Shown: positions 22,175-30,660 of the stretch, one piece after another
Numbering within the stretch: position 1 is the first letter of the stretch
Layout: every line of letters begins with the position of its first letter
NCBI GenBank assembly: GCA_025359505.1
Contig: JANYHH010000112.1
Span: forward strand, 1 to 64,000
DNA: 64,000 bases
Source: Deinococcales bacterium
GTDB taxonomy: Bacteria; Deinococcota; Deinococci; Deinococcales; JAAFIG01
Direction of reading: 5' to 3'
Position numbers and translations under genes: made by a program
Notes under the pieces: model-generated
Databases searched by the model: none
What the model was told of the DNA's origin: nothing
Seen by the model: only the letters and a program-made list of their open reading frames with translations

Positions 22175-23407
22175 ATGAAAAAGCGATTTGCGATATTGGC
22201 AGCGGCGTTCGGTTTTGGGGGAGTTTTGCTGGGTGCAGCCCAAGGGCAAGCCAAGCGCACCGAAGTGACGTTTTTGTATGGCTTGGGCGGCGAGTTGGGC
22301 AAAGCGATTGAAGTGATGATTAAGGGTTTCAACGAATCCCAATCCGACGTGACCGTCAAGGGTGAATTCAGCGGCAGCAACTACGAAGGCGTCGTCACCA
22401 AAGCCCTCGCGGGGATTGCGGCCGGAGCGCCCGCCGCCGACATCCTGCAACTCGAGGTTTCGTACTGGCCGCGCCTGGCGCAGGCCGGGGCGCTCGAGGA
22501 ACTGTCCAAGTTTGACGGCTTCAAAACGACGTTCGACAACTTCTGGCCCGTCTTCAAGCGCCAAGCCGACCCCGATGGCAACGGCAAAGTCTTCGCGATG
22601 CCGTGGAATAACTCCAACCCCGTGACGTACTACAACCCAGACTTGCTGGCCAAAGCGGGCGTCAAAGAAGCCGACCTGCGTACTTACACCGGGATGCGCG
22701 AAGCCGCCAAGAAGATCAAAGCCGCGACCGGCCTGCCGGCCGTGGCGATTGAGAGCTTCCCGTGGGTGCTCGAGGGCGCGATTGCCAGCAACGGTGGCGA
22801 GATCGTCAAAAACAACCGTCTGAACATGGACAGCCCCGAAGTGCTCGAGGTCGTCAACACTTGGGCGGGCTTCTTCCGCGACGGTACGGCCGTGGTCAGC
22901 AACGCCAACAGCAATCTGGACTTCTGCGCTGGCAAGTTTGCGATTCGTTTCAGCAGCGTCGCCAGCCGCCCGAATATTAAAAACAACTGCAAATTTGCCT
23001 TCAAAGTCGCGCCGCTCCCGTACTTCAAAAAGCCATCCGTGCCCGTTGGCGGCGCGACGCTGGCCATTTCCAAAATCAGCCCCGACAAGCAAAAAGCCGC
23101 GTGGCAGTTCATCAAGTGGTTGACGCAACCAGAGCAGCAGTTCACCTTCATCAAAATGAGCAATTACGTGCCAATCACTCGCCCGACCAGCGAGCTAAAA
23201 GCCTTCAAGGACTACATCGCCAGTGAGCAAGGTTTGGACATGGGCGTGCGCCAGTTGCCCTTCGCCCGCCCGCGCCCCAGCACCGGCGCGTACTTCCAAG
23301 TCACGACCGAGATCGTCAAGAGCTTGGAGAGCATTTACCTCAACAACACGCCCGTCGAAAGCACGCTCAAAGACCTCGTGACGCGCACCGCACCGCTGTT
23401 TAAGTAA
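22175..23407 (+). CDS. ABC transporter substrate-binding protein (UgpB-like, family 1)
   Basis: 410 residues from ATG 22175 with AAAGGAG at ideal spacing. The signal peptide is MKKRFAILAAAFGFGGVLLGAAQGQA. The mature protein has the family-1 fold: VTFLYGLGGELGKAIEVMIKGFNESQSDVTVKGEFSGSNYEGVVTKALAGIAAGAPADILQL-like, MPWNNSNPVTYYNPDLLAKAG, and QKAAWQFIKWLTQPEQQ. It resembles glycerol-3-phosphate/sugar binding proteins, but the ligand cannot be fixed. Two Cys (DFCAGKF, NNCKF) may form a disulphide. Periplasmic. Confidence 0.92.
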   Translation: MKKRFAILAAAFGFGGVLLGAAQGQAKRTEVTFLYGLGGELGKAIEVMIKGFNESQSDVTVKGEFSGSNYEGVVTKALAGIAAGAPAADILQLEVSYWPRLAQAGALEELSKFDGFKTTFDNFWPVFKRQADPDGNGKVFAMPWNNSNPVTYYNPDLLAKAGVKEADLRTYTGMREAAKKIKAATGLPAVAIESFPWVLEGAIASNGGEIVKNNRLNMDSPEVLEVVNTWAGFFRDGTAVVSNANSNLDFCAGKFAIRFSSVASRPNIKNNCKFAFKVAPLPYFKKPSVPVGGATLAISKISPDKQKAAWQFIKWLTQPEQQFTFIKMSNYVPITRPTSELKAFKDYIASEQGLDMGVRQLPFARPRPSTGAYFQVTTEIVKSLESIYLNNTPVESTLKDLVTRTAPLFK

Positions 23408-23493
23408 ACCGCTCGAGACTCGAGTTTTCAGCTTTACGGTACGGGGGCGCAAGCATCACTGTGCGCCCCTCGCCCGTACCAGACGAGGACATC

Positions 23494-24330
23494 ATGACCC
23501 TACAAACACTCGGCGCAGCTCTCTCCATTCATCAACTCGAGCACAACCGCGACTTTTTACTCGAGCACGGCGGGCGCGATTTGGAAATTCAAGACCCGTG
23601 CCGCGTTGGAATGCTCGAGGAAGACTGGACACCGCTTTTGGCGACCCTAAAAACCAATCTGACGGGTCACACCGCAAGGGTCGGGATTCACGCGCCGTTC
23701 GACGGCTATCACATCGGCTCGTATGACGCTTTCGCTGGCGAGTTCGTCGCCAAGCGCTTCCTGCGTACCCTCGAGTTTATTGAGAGCGTCGCAGATGCGC
23801 TCGGCGGCAGCCGCGCCCCGCACATGGTGCTCCACAGCCCGTTCCTGTTTTTCGGTCATCCGCTGGTCGCGCACAGTGAAGCGACTGGATTGCGCCAGCA
23901 GATCGGTTTCATCCAGCGCACGTTGGAGCCAGTCCTCGAACGGGCGGCGAAGCTCGACTGCACGCTAGTGATCGAGAACATCCGCGACACCAACCCCTAC
24001 GCACTGCTCGAGACGGTGAAATCGTTTGACAGCGATCACGTCCGCATGAGCTTGGACGCGGGTCACGCGCACCTGATGCACCAGTGCGGCGGCCCGAGGG
24101 CGGATCAGTGGGTGCGGCAAGCTGGGGCGCTGCTTGGACACGTGCACATTCAGGACAACGACGGGCAACTGGATCATCACTGGCATCCGGGGCAGGGCGA
24201 CATCAACTGGTGGGCCGTGTTGAAAGAGCTGGGCAGATTAGAGCACAAGCCGCGTTTGATTTTAGAATTGCGCGACCACGACGTGCAAAAATCCATTCAG
24301 TGGTTCATCGCGCACGGTTTAGCCCAGTAA
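23494..24330 (+). CDS. Sugar phosphate isomerase/epimerase-like TIM-barrel protein
   Basis: About 278 residues from ATG 23494 (GAGGAC upstream); the track start 23461 adds 11 residues. It is an AP-endonuclease-2-type TIM barrel: VGIHAPFDGYHIG, HMVLHSPFLFFGH, TLVIENIRDTNPYAL, VRMSLDAGHAHLMHQ, GHVHIQDNDGQLDHHWHPGQGDINW, LILELRD, i.e. the Glu/Asp/His metal ligands of xylose-isomerase-like enzymes. Placed after the importer genes, it probably modifies the imported sugar or polyol. Confidence 0.85.
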   Translation: MTLQTLGAALSIHQLEHNRDFLLEHGGRDLEIQDPCRVGMLEEDWTPLLATLKTNLTGHTARVGIHAPFDGYHIGSYDAFAGEFVAKRFLRTLEFIESVADALGGSRAPHMVLHSPFLFFGHPLVAHSEATGLRQQIGFIQRTLEPVLERAAKLDCTLVIENIRDTNPYALLETVKSFDSDHVRMSLDAGHAHLMHQCGGPRADQWVRQAGALLGHVHIQDNDGQLDHHWHPGQGDINWWAVLKELGRLEHKPRLILELRDHDVQKSIQWFIAHGLAQ

Positions 24331-24386
24331 AGTTCCAAGCTCGAGCGACGGATGTTTTGCGCCCCTCGCTCGAGCTTTGCTTGTGG

Positions 24387-25019
24387 TCACTCGAGATTTG
24401 CCGATGAACTGCGCTGCCAAGTGGCTGGAACGCACTCTGCGCTGGATTCGCCCTGTGAATACTCAAGGGTATTGTTGTCGCGCCAGCCTGTCACATCGTC
24501 ATACTCCTCGAGCCGCGCCAATTCGGGTAGCGGCAGCTTGCTCGGGTCGCGGAAGTCGTAAAACACGAGTTCATAAGGACAGGCCCAGTAGCAGCCTTCG
24601 ACGGCCAGCACGAATCCGTCTGGCGAGGGGTGTACTTTTGTCCAACAGAATCCAACCCCATCAAATGCCTCAGATGGGAAGAAGCAATTGTTCGCGGCGT
24701 TGTCTAAATCAATAACGTTGTAGCCCTGATAGTCCTCGCCGCACAGCAAATACTCGGAACCATCGAGGTGCTGCACCCAGCAATGCCAGAAGACTCCGTA
24801 ATTGCGAATCACCTCGGCAATTTCAACGCTATCAGCGACTCGAGTGATAACGCCGCGAACGTAACTCCATGTGTTTCCGCCTTTTGACGCTTCTTGAGTC
24901 TCGAGCAAGTAGCGACCACTCGGTGACGTAAACGACTCTCGCGTGTTCTCGAGCCGCACCATTTGCGCGAATTCCTCGAGCGTTTCGCGTCGGCGCTCCG
25001 CGTATCGGCTGGTATCCAT
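24387..25019 (-). CDS. Hypothetical protein, tryptophan- and acid-rich
   Basis: A 210-residue acidic protein with many aromatics (GGNTWSYVRGVI, VFWHCWVQHLDGSEYLLCGEDYQGYNVIDLD, VGFCWTKVHPSPDGFVLAVEGCYWACPYELVFYDFRDPSKLPLPEL). The spacing of strands around DGSEYLLCGEDYQGY and PYELVFYDF recalls small immunity-type proteins, but I do not recognise a family. No signal peptide. The ATG lacks an obvious ribosome site. Confidence 0.65.
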   Translation of the reverse strand: MDTSRYAERRRETLEEFAQMVRLENTRESFTSPSGRYLLETQEASKGGNTWSYVRGVITRVADSVEIAEVIRNYGVFWHCWVQHLDGSEYLLCGEDYQGYNVIDLDNAANNCFFPSEAFDGVGFCWTKVHPSPDGFVLAVEGCYWACPYELVFYDFRDPSKLPLPELARLEEYDDVTGWRDNNTLEYSQGESSAECVPATWQRSSSANLE

Positions 25020-25053
25020 TTTTGCAAGTTACCAAGAAACCGCAGCTCGAGGT

Positions 25054-25938
25054 TTAGATAATGCCTGACCCGTCCCACGCGACAATCGCCTCGGACTCCA
25101 ACACTTCAAATCCCAGCTCGAGGTAATCGGCGCTGTTCGCGTCACTTTCGCCCCAACTCTCGAGCGTGAAACGGGCAGCATCTCGAGCGCTTAGTTCGCG
25201 CAGCGCGTGACCGAGCAGGGCGCAATGCAAGTTCAAGCCCCTCGAGTCCGACCGCACCACGCCGGGCGCGTCGATCCAAGCTGAGGCGTCGCTGAGCGTA
25301 GCGCGGCAGACGCCCGCAACATTGCCCAACTCGTCTCGAGCCAACCAGATCAGCGCTGCATCGTAGTTGCTCAGCCCTGCTGCGACCTGCGCTGGTTGGG
25401 CGCGGTGATGCCCCCACATGTCCTCGTAACACCGCAACCCCGCGATCAGCCCCGTCAGATCGGGCTTGTCTGCGTAGCTCGAGACCGTGAAGCCAGCGGG
25501 CCACGCGACTGACTCGAGACCCGGCGCGGTCGCCTGCAAACGCTGGTACTGCGCGACGGTTTTGAAACCCAGCGGCTCGAGGGCGCTGACTTCCCAGTAC
25601 AGCTCGGAGGCGAAAGTCGCCAGCACCGCGTCCGGTGCTGCCGCTCGAGCGCCGCGCAGCAGAGCGCGGCTGATCTCATGGCGCTCTGGATGCGCGGGCA
25701 CGCCGCCAAACAACTCCAGATGACCCATCGGCATCGGGCGCAGCGCGACCGCGCCGACGATCTCGAGTTGCTTGACCGCGAAGACCAATGCCGTCTCGAA
25801 AGCATTTCCTATTGATGAGCGCAATGATTCGACAAATCCTCGAGCTTGGTCTGGGCTGCACCCCTCGAGCGCGGCGATCACGCCGATCAACGCCTCAGCA
25901 TCTGCGGCACTCTCAAGGTTGCGCGTGGTGATGTTCAT
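25054..25938 (-). CDS. GNAT-family N-acetyltransferase, double-domain type
   Basis: A 294-residue protein with two GNAT-like halves: the N-terminal half (ESAADAEALIGVIAALEGCSPDQARGFVESL ... VGAVALRPMPMGHLELFGGVPAHPERHEISRALLRGA) and the C-terminal half (LIWLARDELGNVAGVCRATLSDASAWIDAPGVVRSDSRGLNLHCALLGHALRELSARDAARFTLESWGESDANSADYLELGFEVLE). A typical R-G-x-G-x-A loop is degenerate. Substrate unknown. It is divergent from the flavin monooxygenase gene. Confidence 0.75.
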   Translation of the reverse strand: MNITTRNLESAADAEALIGVIAALEGCSPDQARGFVESLRSSIGNAFETALVFAVKQLEIVGAVALRPMPMGHLELFGGVPAHPERHEISRALLRGARAAAPDAVLATFASELYWEVSALEPLGFKTVAQYQRLQATAPGLESVAWPAGFTVSSYADKPDLTGLIAGLRCYEDMWGHHRAQPAQVAAGLSNYDAALIWLARDELGNVAGVCRATLSDASAWIDAPGVVRSDSRGLNLHCALLGHALRELSARDAARFTLESWGESDANSADYLELGFEVLESEAIVAWDGSGII

Positions 25939-26126
25939 GCGGATAGTTTAGCCAAGTAATGCTCGAGGACAGCATCAGCTCGGCGCTGAACTCGTCATTT
26001 GTCATAGAAGGCTTCGATATGGAACGGCCCGAGTTGCACAAGCCGAGTCTAGTGGGTTCATCGAAGGTATGGCGCGATGCAGCTTTGGGCCGCCCATCAG
26101 CTCGAGAATCGAGTAAGAGGTCATTC

Positions 26127-27167
26127 ATGCAAATTGGTATCGACAGTTTCGCCGCTACTGTTTCCGACCCCGCAACGGGTTTGGCTTTGAGTGCCAGTCA
26201 GCGCCTGAATAATTTAATCGAGGAAATCGTCGTCGCCGACCAGAGCGGTGTGGATGCCTTCGGCGTCGGTGAGCATCACCGCAAGGAGTACTTAGACTCC
26301 GCGCCGACGATGATCCTCGCGGCGGCCGCGTCGCGCACGCAGCATATCCGACTCTCGAGCGCCGTGACGGTGCTGAGCGCCAGTGACCCGGTACGGGTTT
26401 TTCAGGAGTTTGCGACGCTGGATTTAATTTCAAAGGGACGCGCCGAAATCGTTGCCGGGCGCGGTTCGTTCGTCGAAAGCTACCCGCTGTTCGGCTTGAA
26501 ACTCGAGGATTACGACAGTTTATTCACCGAGAAGCTCGAGTTGTTGCTGCAACTGCGCGATGAAACGTTCGTGCATTGGTCGGGCAAGCACCGCGCTGCG
26601 CTGACGGGGCAGGGCGTCTACCCGCGCCCGCTGCAAGCCCAGCTCCCGATCTGGCTCGGGGTCGGCGGCACACCGGAGAGTTTCGCTCGAGCCGGATTGC
26701 TGGGTTTGCCGCTGATGGTGGCGATCATCGGTGGGGATTTCAGGCGTTTCCGCCCGCTGATTGACCTGTACCGCGAGGCGGGTCAGCACGCGGGTCATCG
26801 TGTTGATACCCTCAAAGTCGGCATTCACGCCTTTGGCTTCGTCGGCGACACCGCGCAGCAGGCCGGAGACGATTACTACCCCGGTTACGCACGAATGCTG
26901 AATACGATTGGGCGCGAGCGCGGCTGGTCGCCGCCAAACCGCGCCCAGTTCGACGCGATGACCGCACCCGGCGGGCCGTACTTGATCGGTGATTCGCAAA
27001 GCGTGGCTGACAAAGTGCTGTACGTCAACGAGGTGCTGGGCGGCATCTCGAGGTTGTCGTTCCAGATGACCAACGTCGCGCTGCCGCACGCCAAGATGTT
27101 GCGTGCGGTGGAACTCTTGGGGACGAAAGTCGCGCCGCTGGTGCGCGAGGGCTTGCTGGTGCGCTAA
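26127..27167 (+). CDS. LLM-class flavin-dependent oxidoreductase (luciferase-like)
   Basis: About 346 residues from ATG 26127; the longer track start 25959 is unlikely because the family begins MQIGIDSFA. VDAFGVGEHHRKEYLDSAPTMILAAAASRTQHIRLSSAVTVLSASDPVRVFQEFATLDLISKGRAEIVAGRGSF is the standard FMN-binding TIM-barrel part, followed by PRPLQAQLPIWLGVGGTPES. It is a bacterial-luciferase-like FMN/FMNH2 monooxygenase of unknown substrate. Its stop overlaps that of the convergent DoxX gene by four bases. Confidence 0.92.
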   Translation: MQIGIDSFAATVSDPATGLALSASQRLNNLIEEIVVADQSGVDAFGVGEHHRKEYLDSAPTMILAAAASRTQHIRLSSAVTVLSASDPVRVFQEFATLDLISKGRAEIVAGRGSFVESYPLFGLKLEDYDSLFTEKLELLLQLRDETFVHWSGKHRAALTGQGVYPRPLQAQLPIWLGVGGTPESFARAGLLGLPLMVAIIGGDFRRFRPLIDLYREAGQHAGHRVDTLKVGIHAFGFVGDTAQQAGDDYYPGYARMLNTIGRERGWSPPNRAQFDAMTAPGGPYLIGDSQSVADKVLYVNEVLGGISRLSFQMTNVALPHAKMLRAVELLGTKVAPLVREGLLVR

Positions 27168-27757
27168 ACGCTGGTTGAGACTCGAGCAACTGGGCTGGAA
27201 ACGATGGCTCTCGGTAACCAGAAACGGTCGAGTCCCCAGTAGCCGGCCGTGCGCCAGGCCAGCACCAGCAACGTCGCAAAGATGAACAGCAGCGGATTGG
27301 TGGAGACCGCGCCCGCGAACAGGTAACTGGCGTTCATGAACCCGCCGAAGAACGCGGCGATGCCGGTGAACAACCCTAGGATCAGCGCCACACCGACGGC
27401 GATCTCGCCGAACGTCACGAGGTAGCTAAACAGCGCCGCGTTGGGCAATGCGACGTGCTGAAAGAACCATGCCGCGTAACCCTGCACGTCTGGATAATCG
27501 CCGGCCGTTTTTTGCAGCGCCCCGTTCAAAAACCCCGTCACGGCCGCGCCCGCTTTCTCGCCGACCCAGACGCCCGCCGGGTTGGTCAGCTTGCCCCAAC
27601 CGGCCGTCAGCCACTCGTAACCGACGTACAGTCGAATCACCGTCCACAGCAGCGCCAGCCGCGTGTCACCGAACAAAAACCTCGAGATAGCCGGCTCCGG
27701 AATCTCCATGTTGGTACGGCGAGCTGCGGGTGTTCCAGCGGCGTTTTGTGCTTTCAT
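27164..27757 (-). CDS. DoxX-family membrane protein
   Basis: 197 residues from ATG 27757, preceded by GGAG; the track start 27859 is rejected. Four membrane helices: LALLWTVIRLYVGYEWLTAGWGKL, NAALFSYLVTFGEIAVGVALILGLF, GIAAFFGGFMNASYLFAGAV, PLLFIFATLLVLAWRTAGYWGLDRF. The motif RLYVGYEWLTAGWGK with a charged partner in the last helix is characteristic of DoxX/DoxD-like proteins, linked to thiosulphate/quinone or radical-detoxifying membrane complexes. Role here unknown. Confidence 0.88.
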   Translation of the reverse strand: MKAQNAAGTPAARRTNMEIPEPAISRFLFGDTRLALLWTVIRLYVGYEWLTAGWGKLTNPAGVWVGEKAGAAVTGFLNGALQKTAGDYPDVQGYAAWFFQHVALPNAALFSYLVTFGEIAVGVALILGLFTGIAAFFGGFMNASYLFAGAVSTNPLLFIFATLLVLAWRTAGYWGLDRFWLPRAIVSSPVARVSTSV

Positions 27758-27881
27758 GGTGATGCTCCTCGAGCGACCGGCCGCCCGCGATGTCTCGCGG
27801 ACGTGTTGAAGTGAATCAAGGCTCACCTTAGATGCCCAAGCTGAGGTGCAGCCACCCACGCCGCATTTCAGTCGACCACAC

Positions 27882-28646
27882 TCACTCGAGCGGCGCGACG
27901 ATCAGCTTGATTCCTCGCAGCGTCTCGAGGGTATCTGGCGCGGCATTCCAGTCCGTTACAAGGCAGCTTAAGTCTGAGAGCGCCGCGAAACTGGCGAGCG
28001 TCACCCGCCCCAATTTGCTCGAGTCCACGATGCCAATGACTTGCGATGCGGCGCGGATCATCGCACGTTTGGACTGCGCCTCCAAGTCGTTGGGTGTCGT
28101 CAGTCCGTGCGCGACCGACGCGCCAGTCGCGCTCAAGATTGCTTTATCCACGTGGTACGGCTCGAGCGCCCTGACCGTCGCGGGCCCGATCAGCGCTTGG
28201 CTGTGATGACGCACCGAACCACCGAGCAGCAGCAACTCCCAGCTTGTCTCTGATAACTCGAGCGCGATGGGCACGGAGTTGGTGATGACGTGCAGATGCC
28301 GAAAACGTTTCTTCATCGCACGGGCCAGCGCGTGCGTCGTGCTGCCCGCATCCAAAATCAGCGAATCGCCCTCTTCGATCAGCTCAAGGGTGACGCGGGC
28401 TATGGCCTGCTTCTCAGCCTGCTGCAAGTACGCTTTCTCGCGGAAACTCGGGTTGAACAAACTCCTGTGCGCCCAACTCGCGCCGCCGTGCGTGCGGTGC
28501 AGCAAACCCCTCGCCTCCAACTCCGATAAGTCCTTGCGGATCGTCACCAGCGACACGCCGAACTCCAGCGCCAGCCCCTCGACCAAAACCTGCCCTCGAG
28601 CCTCGAGCGTTTCGATGATCTGAGCGCGACGTTGCTGCGTGGTCAT
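27882..28646 (-). CDS. iolR: DeoR-family repressor of the iol operon
   Basis: 254 residues. N-terminal winged helix-turn-helix RRAQIIETLEARGQVLVEGLALEFGVSLVTIRKDLSELEARGLLHRTHGGA is the DeoR signature. The C-terminal DeoRC sugar-phosphate sensor contains DSLILDAGSTTHALARAM, VITNSVPIALEL, LLLGGSVRHHSQALIGP and AILSATGASVAHGLTTPNDLEAQSKRAMI. It is last in the iol operon with ATGA overlap to iolB. By analogy to B. subtilis IolR it should repress until 2-deoxy-5-keto-gluconate 6-phosphate accumulates; the candidate operator is near 34745-34766. Confidence 0.88.
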   Translation of the reverse strand: MTTQQRRAQIIETLEARGQVLVEGLALEFGVSLVTIRKDLSELEARGLLHRTHGGASWAHRSLFNPSFREKAYLQQAEKQAIARVTLELIEEGDSLILDAGSTTHALARAMKKRFRHLHVITNSVPIALELSETSWELLLLGGSVRHHSQALIGPATVRALEPYHVDKAILSATGASVAHGLTTPNDLEAQSKRAMIRAASQVIGIVDSSKLGRVTLASFAALSDLSCLVTDWNAAPDTLETLRGIKLIVAPLE

Positions 28647-29467
28647 TGCTTGCCGTCCCCGAAAGGAATCGCAAACGGCTTACCCGCCCAATCGCCGCGC
28701 ATCCACGCCCAATCCGCGTCGTCCACGGGCGGCGTCGCTCGAGCCGCGCCCACTGCTTCGCCCGCCATGTAGTTGAGGTAATAAACGTTGCTGCCCGGCG
28801 GGGCACTGACCGGATGGTAGCCGTGCGGCGCGAGGATCAAATCGCCGTCTCGGGCGAGCAGTAACTCATCCAGCCCGTGCTGCGGGCTGTAATTGCGATG
28901 CACCGCCCAGCCGCTCGAGGGTGCGATTTTGTAGAAATACGTTTCCTCGATGTACACACTGCCCAGCTCACCGTCGTGCCGATGCGGGGGCCAACCGCTC
29001 CAATTGCCCGACGGCGTGTAGACCTCGTACAGCAGCAGGCGCTCGGCGGGCAGCTCAGCCCCCAGAATGTGATTGACCTGCCGCGCAGCGTTCGCGCCGC
29101 CGCGCAGCTCGGAGCGCATCTCAGACGGCTCGAGCAACCGCACGGCATAGCGTCCCTCTGCGGGTGCGCCGCCGACGCTGAACTCGAGCCTTGAGTCGGT
29201 CGTGACCGTGAACGCCGTGTGCGGCGGTAAATACAGCACCTGCGGCAATGCCAGCCAGACGCTCGCCCTCGAGAGGTTGAAGGTTTGACCTCCGACTTCG
29301 ATCACGCCCGCGCCACTGAGCGGCACAATCGCCAACTCGAGACCGCCCGAATCGCCCGCGTACACCTCGCCCATCTCGAGGGTCTGCACCGCGAAGCTCA
29401 GGTATTGCCAGCCCGCCGACTGCGGCGTGACCGCTACGCGCCCGCCAACAGACGGGAAGTGATTCAC
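28643..29467 (-). CDS. iolB: 5-deoxy-glucuronate isomerase
   Basis: 274 residues from GTG 29467, overlapping the iolG stop (GTGA); the track start 29689 is inside iolG. It is a cupin protein: YEVYTPSGNWSGWPPHRHDGELGSVYIEETYFYKI gives the metal-binding His/Glu cluster typical of IolB, and DLILAPHGYHPVSAPPGSNVYYLNYMAGE is the second conserved block. It converts 5-deoxy-D-glucuronate to 2-deoxy-5-keto-D-gluconate in inositol degradation. Confidence 0.95.
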   Translation of the reverse strand: MNHFPSVGGRVAVTPQSAGWQYLSFAVQTLEMGEVYAGDSGGLELAIVPLSGAGVIEVGGQTFNLSRASVWLALPQVLYLPPHTAFTVTTDSRLEFSVGGAPAEGRYAVRLLEPSEMRSELRGGANAARQVNHILGAELPAERLLLYEVYTPSGNWSGWPPHRHDGELGSVYIEETYFYKIAPSSGWAVHRNYSPQHGLDELLLARDGDLILAPHGYHPVSAPPGSNVYYLNYMAGEAVGAARATPPVDDADWAWMRGDWAGKPFAIPFGDGKQ

Positions 29468-30468
29468 CGCAGTTCCTCGAGCAGCACGGGACGCTTTTCG
29501 ATCAAGCTGCGCGTCATCGCCAATGCGATTCGCAACGATTCCACCGCGTCCTTCGTGCCCGGCGTCGGCTTTGTGCCCGCCTCGAGCGCCGCGAAAAACG
29601 CCTGCAATTCCAAACGATACGCGTCGATAAACCTGTCCATGAAGAAGTAATAGTGATCGCTGCTGACGCCGCCCTCGCCAAATTGCCACAATGGAGTTTT
29701 CGGCGTCGCATCAATCACCAACTTGCCGCTCGAGCCGAAAATTTCAGAGCGCACGTCGTAGCCATACACGGCTCGCCTCGAGTTCTCGATCACGCCGAGC
29801 GCCCCGTTCTCAAAACGCAGCAGACTCGTGACGGTATCCGCGTCGCCCATCTCGCCGATGCGCGGGTCAACGCGGGACGCGCCCCAGACGCTGACCTCGC
29901 TGACCTCACCGACCAGAAACCGTGCGATGTCAATGTCGTGAATCGCCTGATCGCAAAAAATTCCACCAGAGATTCGCAGGTACTCGAGCGGCGGCGGCGC
30001 GGGATCGCGCCCGACCGCCCTGAACTGCTCGAGCTGCCCGAGTGCGCCCGCTGCAATGCGGCGCTTGGCTTCAGCGAACGCCACATCGTAGCGGCGTTGA
30101 AAACCGATCTGAAACGGAATGCCGATCTCATCCACCAGCGCCATCACGCGCAGCGTTTCCGGCAGCTCGAGCGCAATCGGTTTCTCGCAAAAGACCGCTT
30201 TGCCCGCTTTGGCTGCGAGTTCCGTCAGCGGCGCGTGCGTCGGCGTCGGCGTGCAGACGATCACGACCTGCACATCCGCGTCCGCAATCGCGTCTTTCGG
30301 GTCAGCGTAAACTCGTTCCCCTCGAGCCAAGATTTTCGCTGATTCAGCCGCCTCGAGATTCGGGTCTGCCACCGCGATCACTCGAGCCTGCGGGATCCCC
30401 GCGAGGTTGCGGGCGTGTTCCGTACCAATGCGACCCGCGCCGAGCAATGCCACGCCAAATGTTTTCAT
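29464..30468 (-). CDS. iolG: myo-Inositol 2-dehydrogenase
   Basis: A 334-residue Gfo/Idh/MocA protein: Rossmann start VALLGAGRIGTEHARNL, then VCTPTPTHAPLTELAAKAGKAVFCEKPIAL with the catalytic Lys (EKP), GFQRRYDVAFAEAK, and GGIFCDQAIHDIDIARFLVGE with the Asp-xxx-His pair. It oxidises myo-inositol to scyllo-inosose with NAD. Located between iolC and iolB in a same-strand operon, which decides inositol rather than another sugar. The 190-base gap to iolC holds dispersed repeats. Confidence 0.95.
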   Translation of the reverse strand: MKTFGVALLGAGRIGTEHARNLAGIPQARVIAVADPNLEAAESAKILARGERVYADPKDAIADADVQVVIVCTPTPTHAPLTELAAKAGKAVFCEKPIALELPETLRVMALVDEIGIPFQIGFQRRYDVAFAEAKRRIAAGALGQLEQFRAVGRDPAPPPLEYLRISGGIFCDQAIHDIDIARFLVGEVSEVSVWGASRVDPRIGEMGDADTVTSLLRFENGALGVIENSRRAVYGYDVRSEIFGSSGKLVIDATPKTPLWQFGEGGVSSDHYYFFMDRFIDAYRLELQAFFAALEAGTKPTPGTKDAVESLRIALAMTRSLIEKRPVLLEELR

Positions 30469-30490
30469 GTGACCCCCAGTTTTATTTTCT

Positions 30491-30518
30491 GTAGGGGCGA
30501 ACTGAATGTTCGCCCTGT
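30491..30518. repeat. Dispersed palindromic repeat (GTAGGGGC type)
   Basis: TGTAGGGGCGAAC and GTTCGCCC face each other. Related arrangements occur at 32721-32772, 41292-41318 and 44802-44827. It lies in the iolC-iolG spacer. Confidence 0.6.
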
Positions 30519-30574
30519 GCGACGGTGATTTTTGCGCGTCTCTCGAGGCTTGCAGGTCAAGTGCAACTCGCTGC

Positions 30575-30627
30575 GCTCGCCCCCCTCACCCGCGCTTTGC
30601 GCGGCCTCTCCCGCAGGGAGAGGCGAA
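30575..30627. repeat. Double-hairpin intergenic repeat
   Basis: CCCTCACCC is followed by GCGC-TTT-GCGC and CCTCTCCC-GCA-GGGAGAGG. This is a REP-like arrangement in the iolC-iolG spacer. Confidence 0.5.
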
Positions 30628-30660
30628 ACTGCGAACGGCAACTCGAGCTTCGCCTTACTG

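Noticed and set aside
22133-23128. 331-aa minus-strand ORF opposite the binding protein
   Set aside because: Shadow; the plus strand encodes a clear family-1 solute-binding protein with signal peptide.
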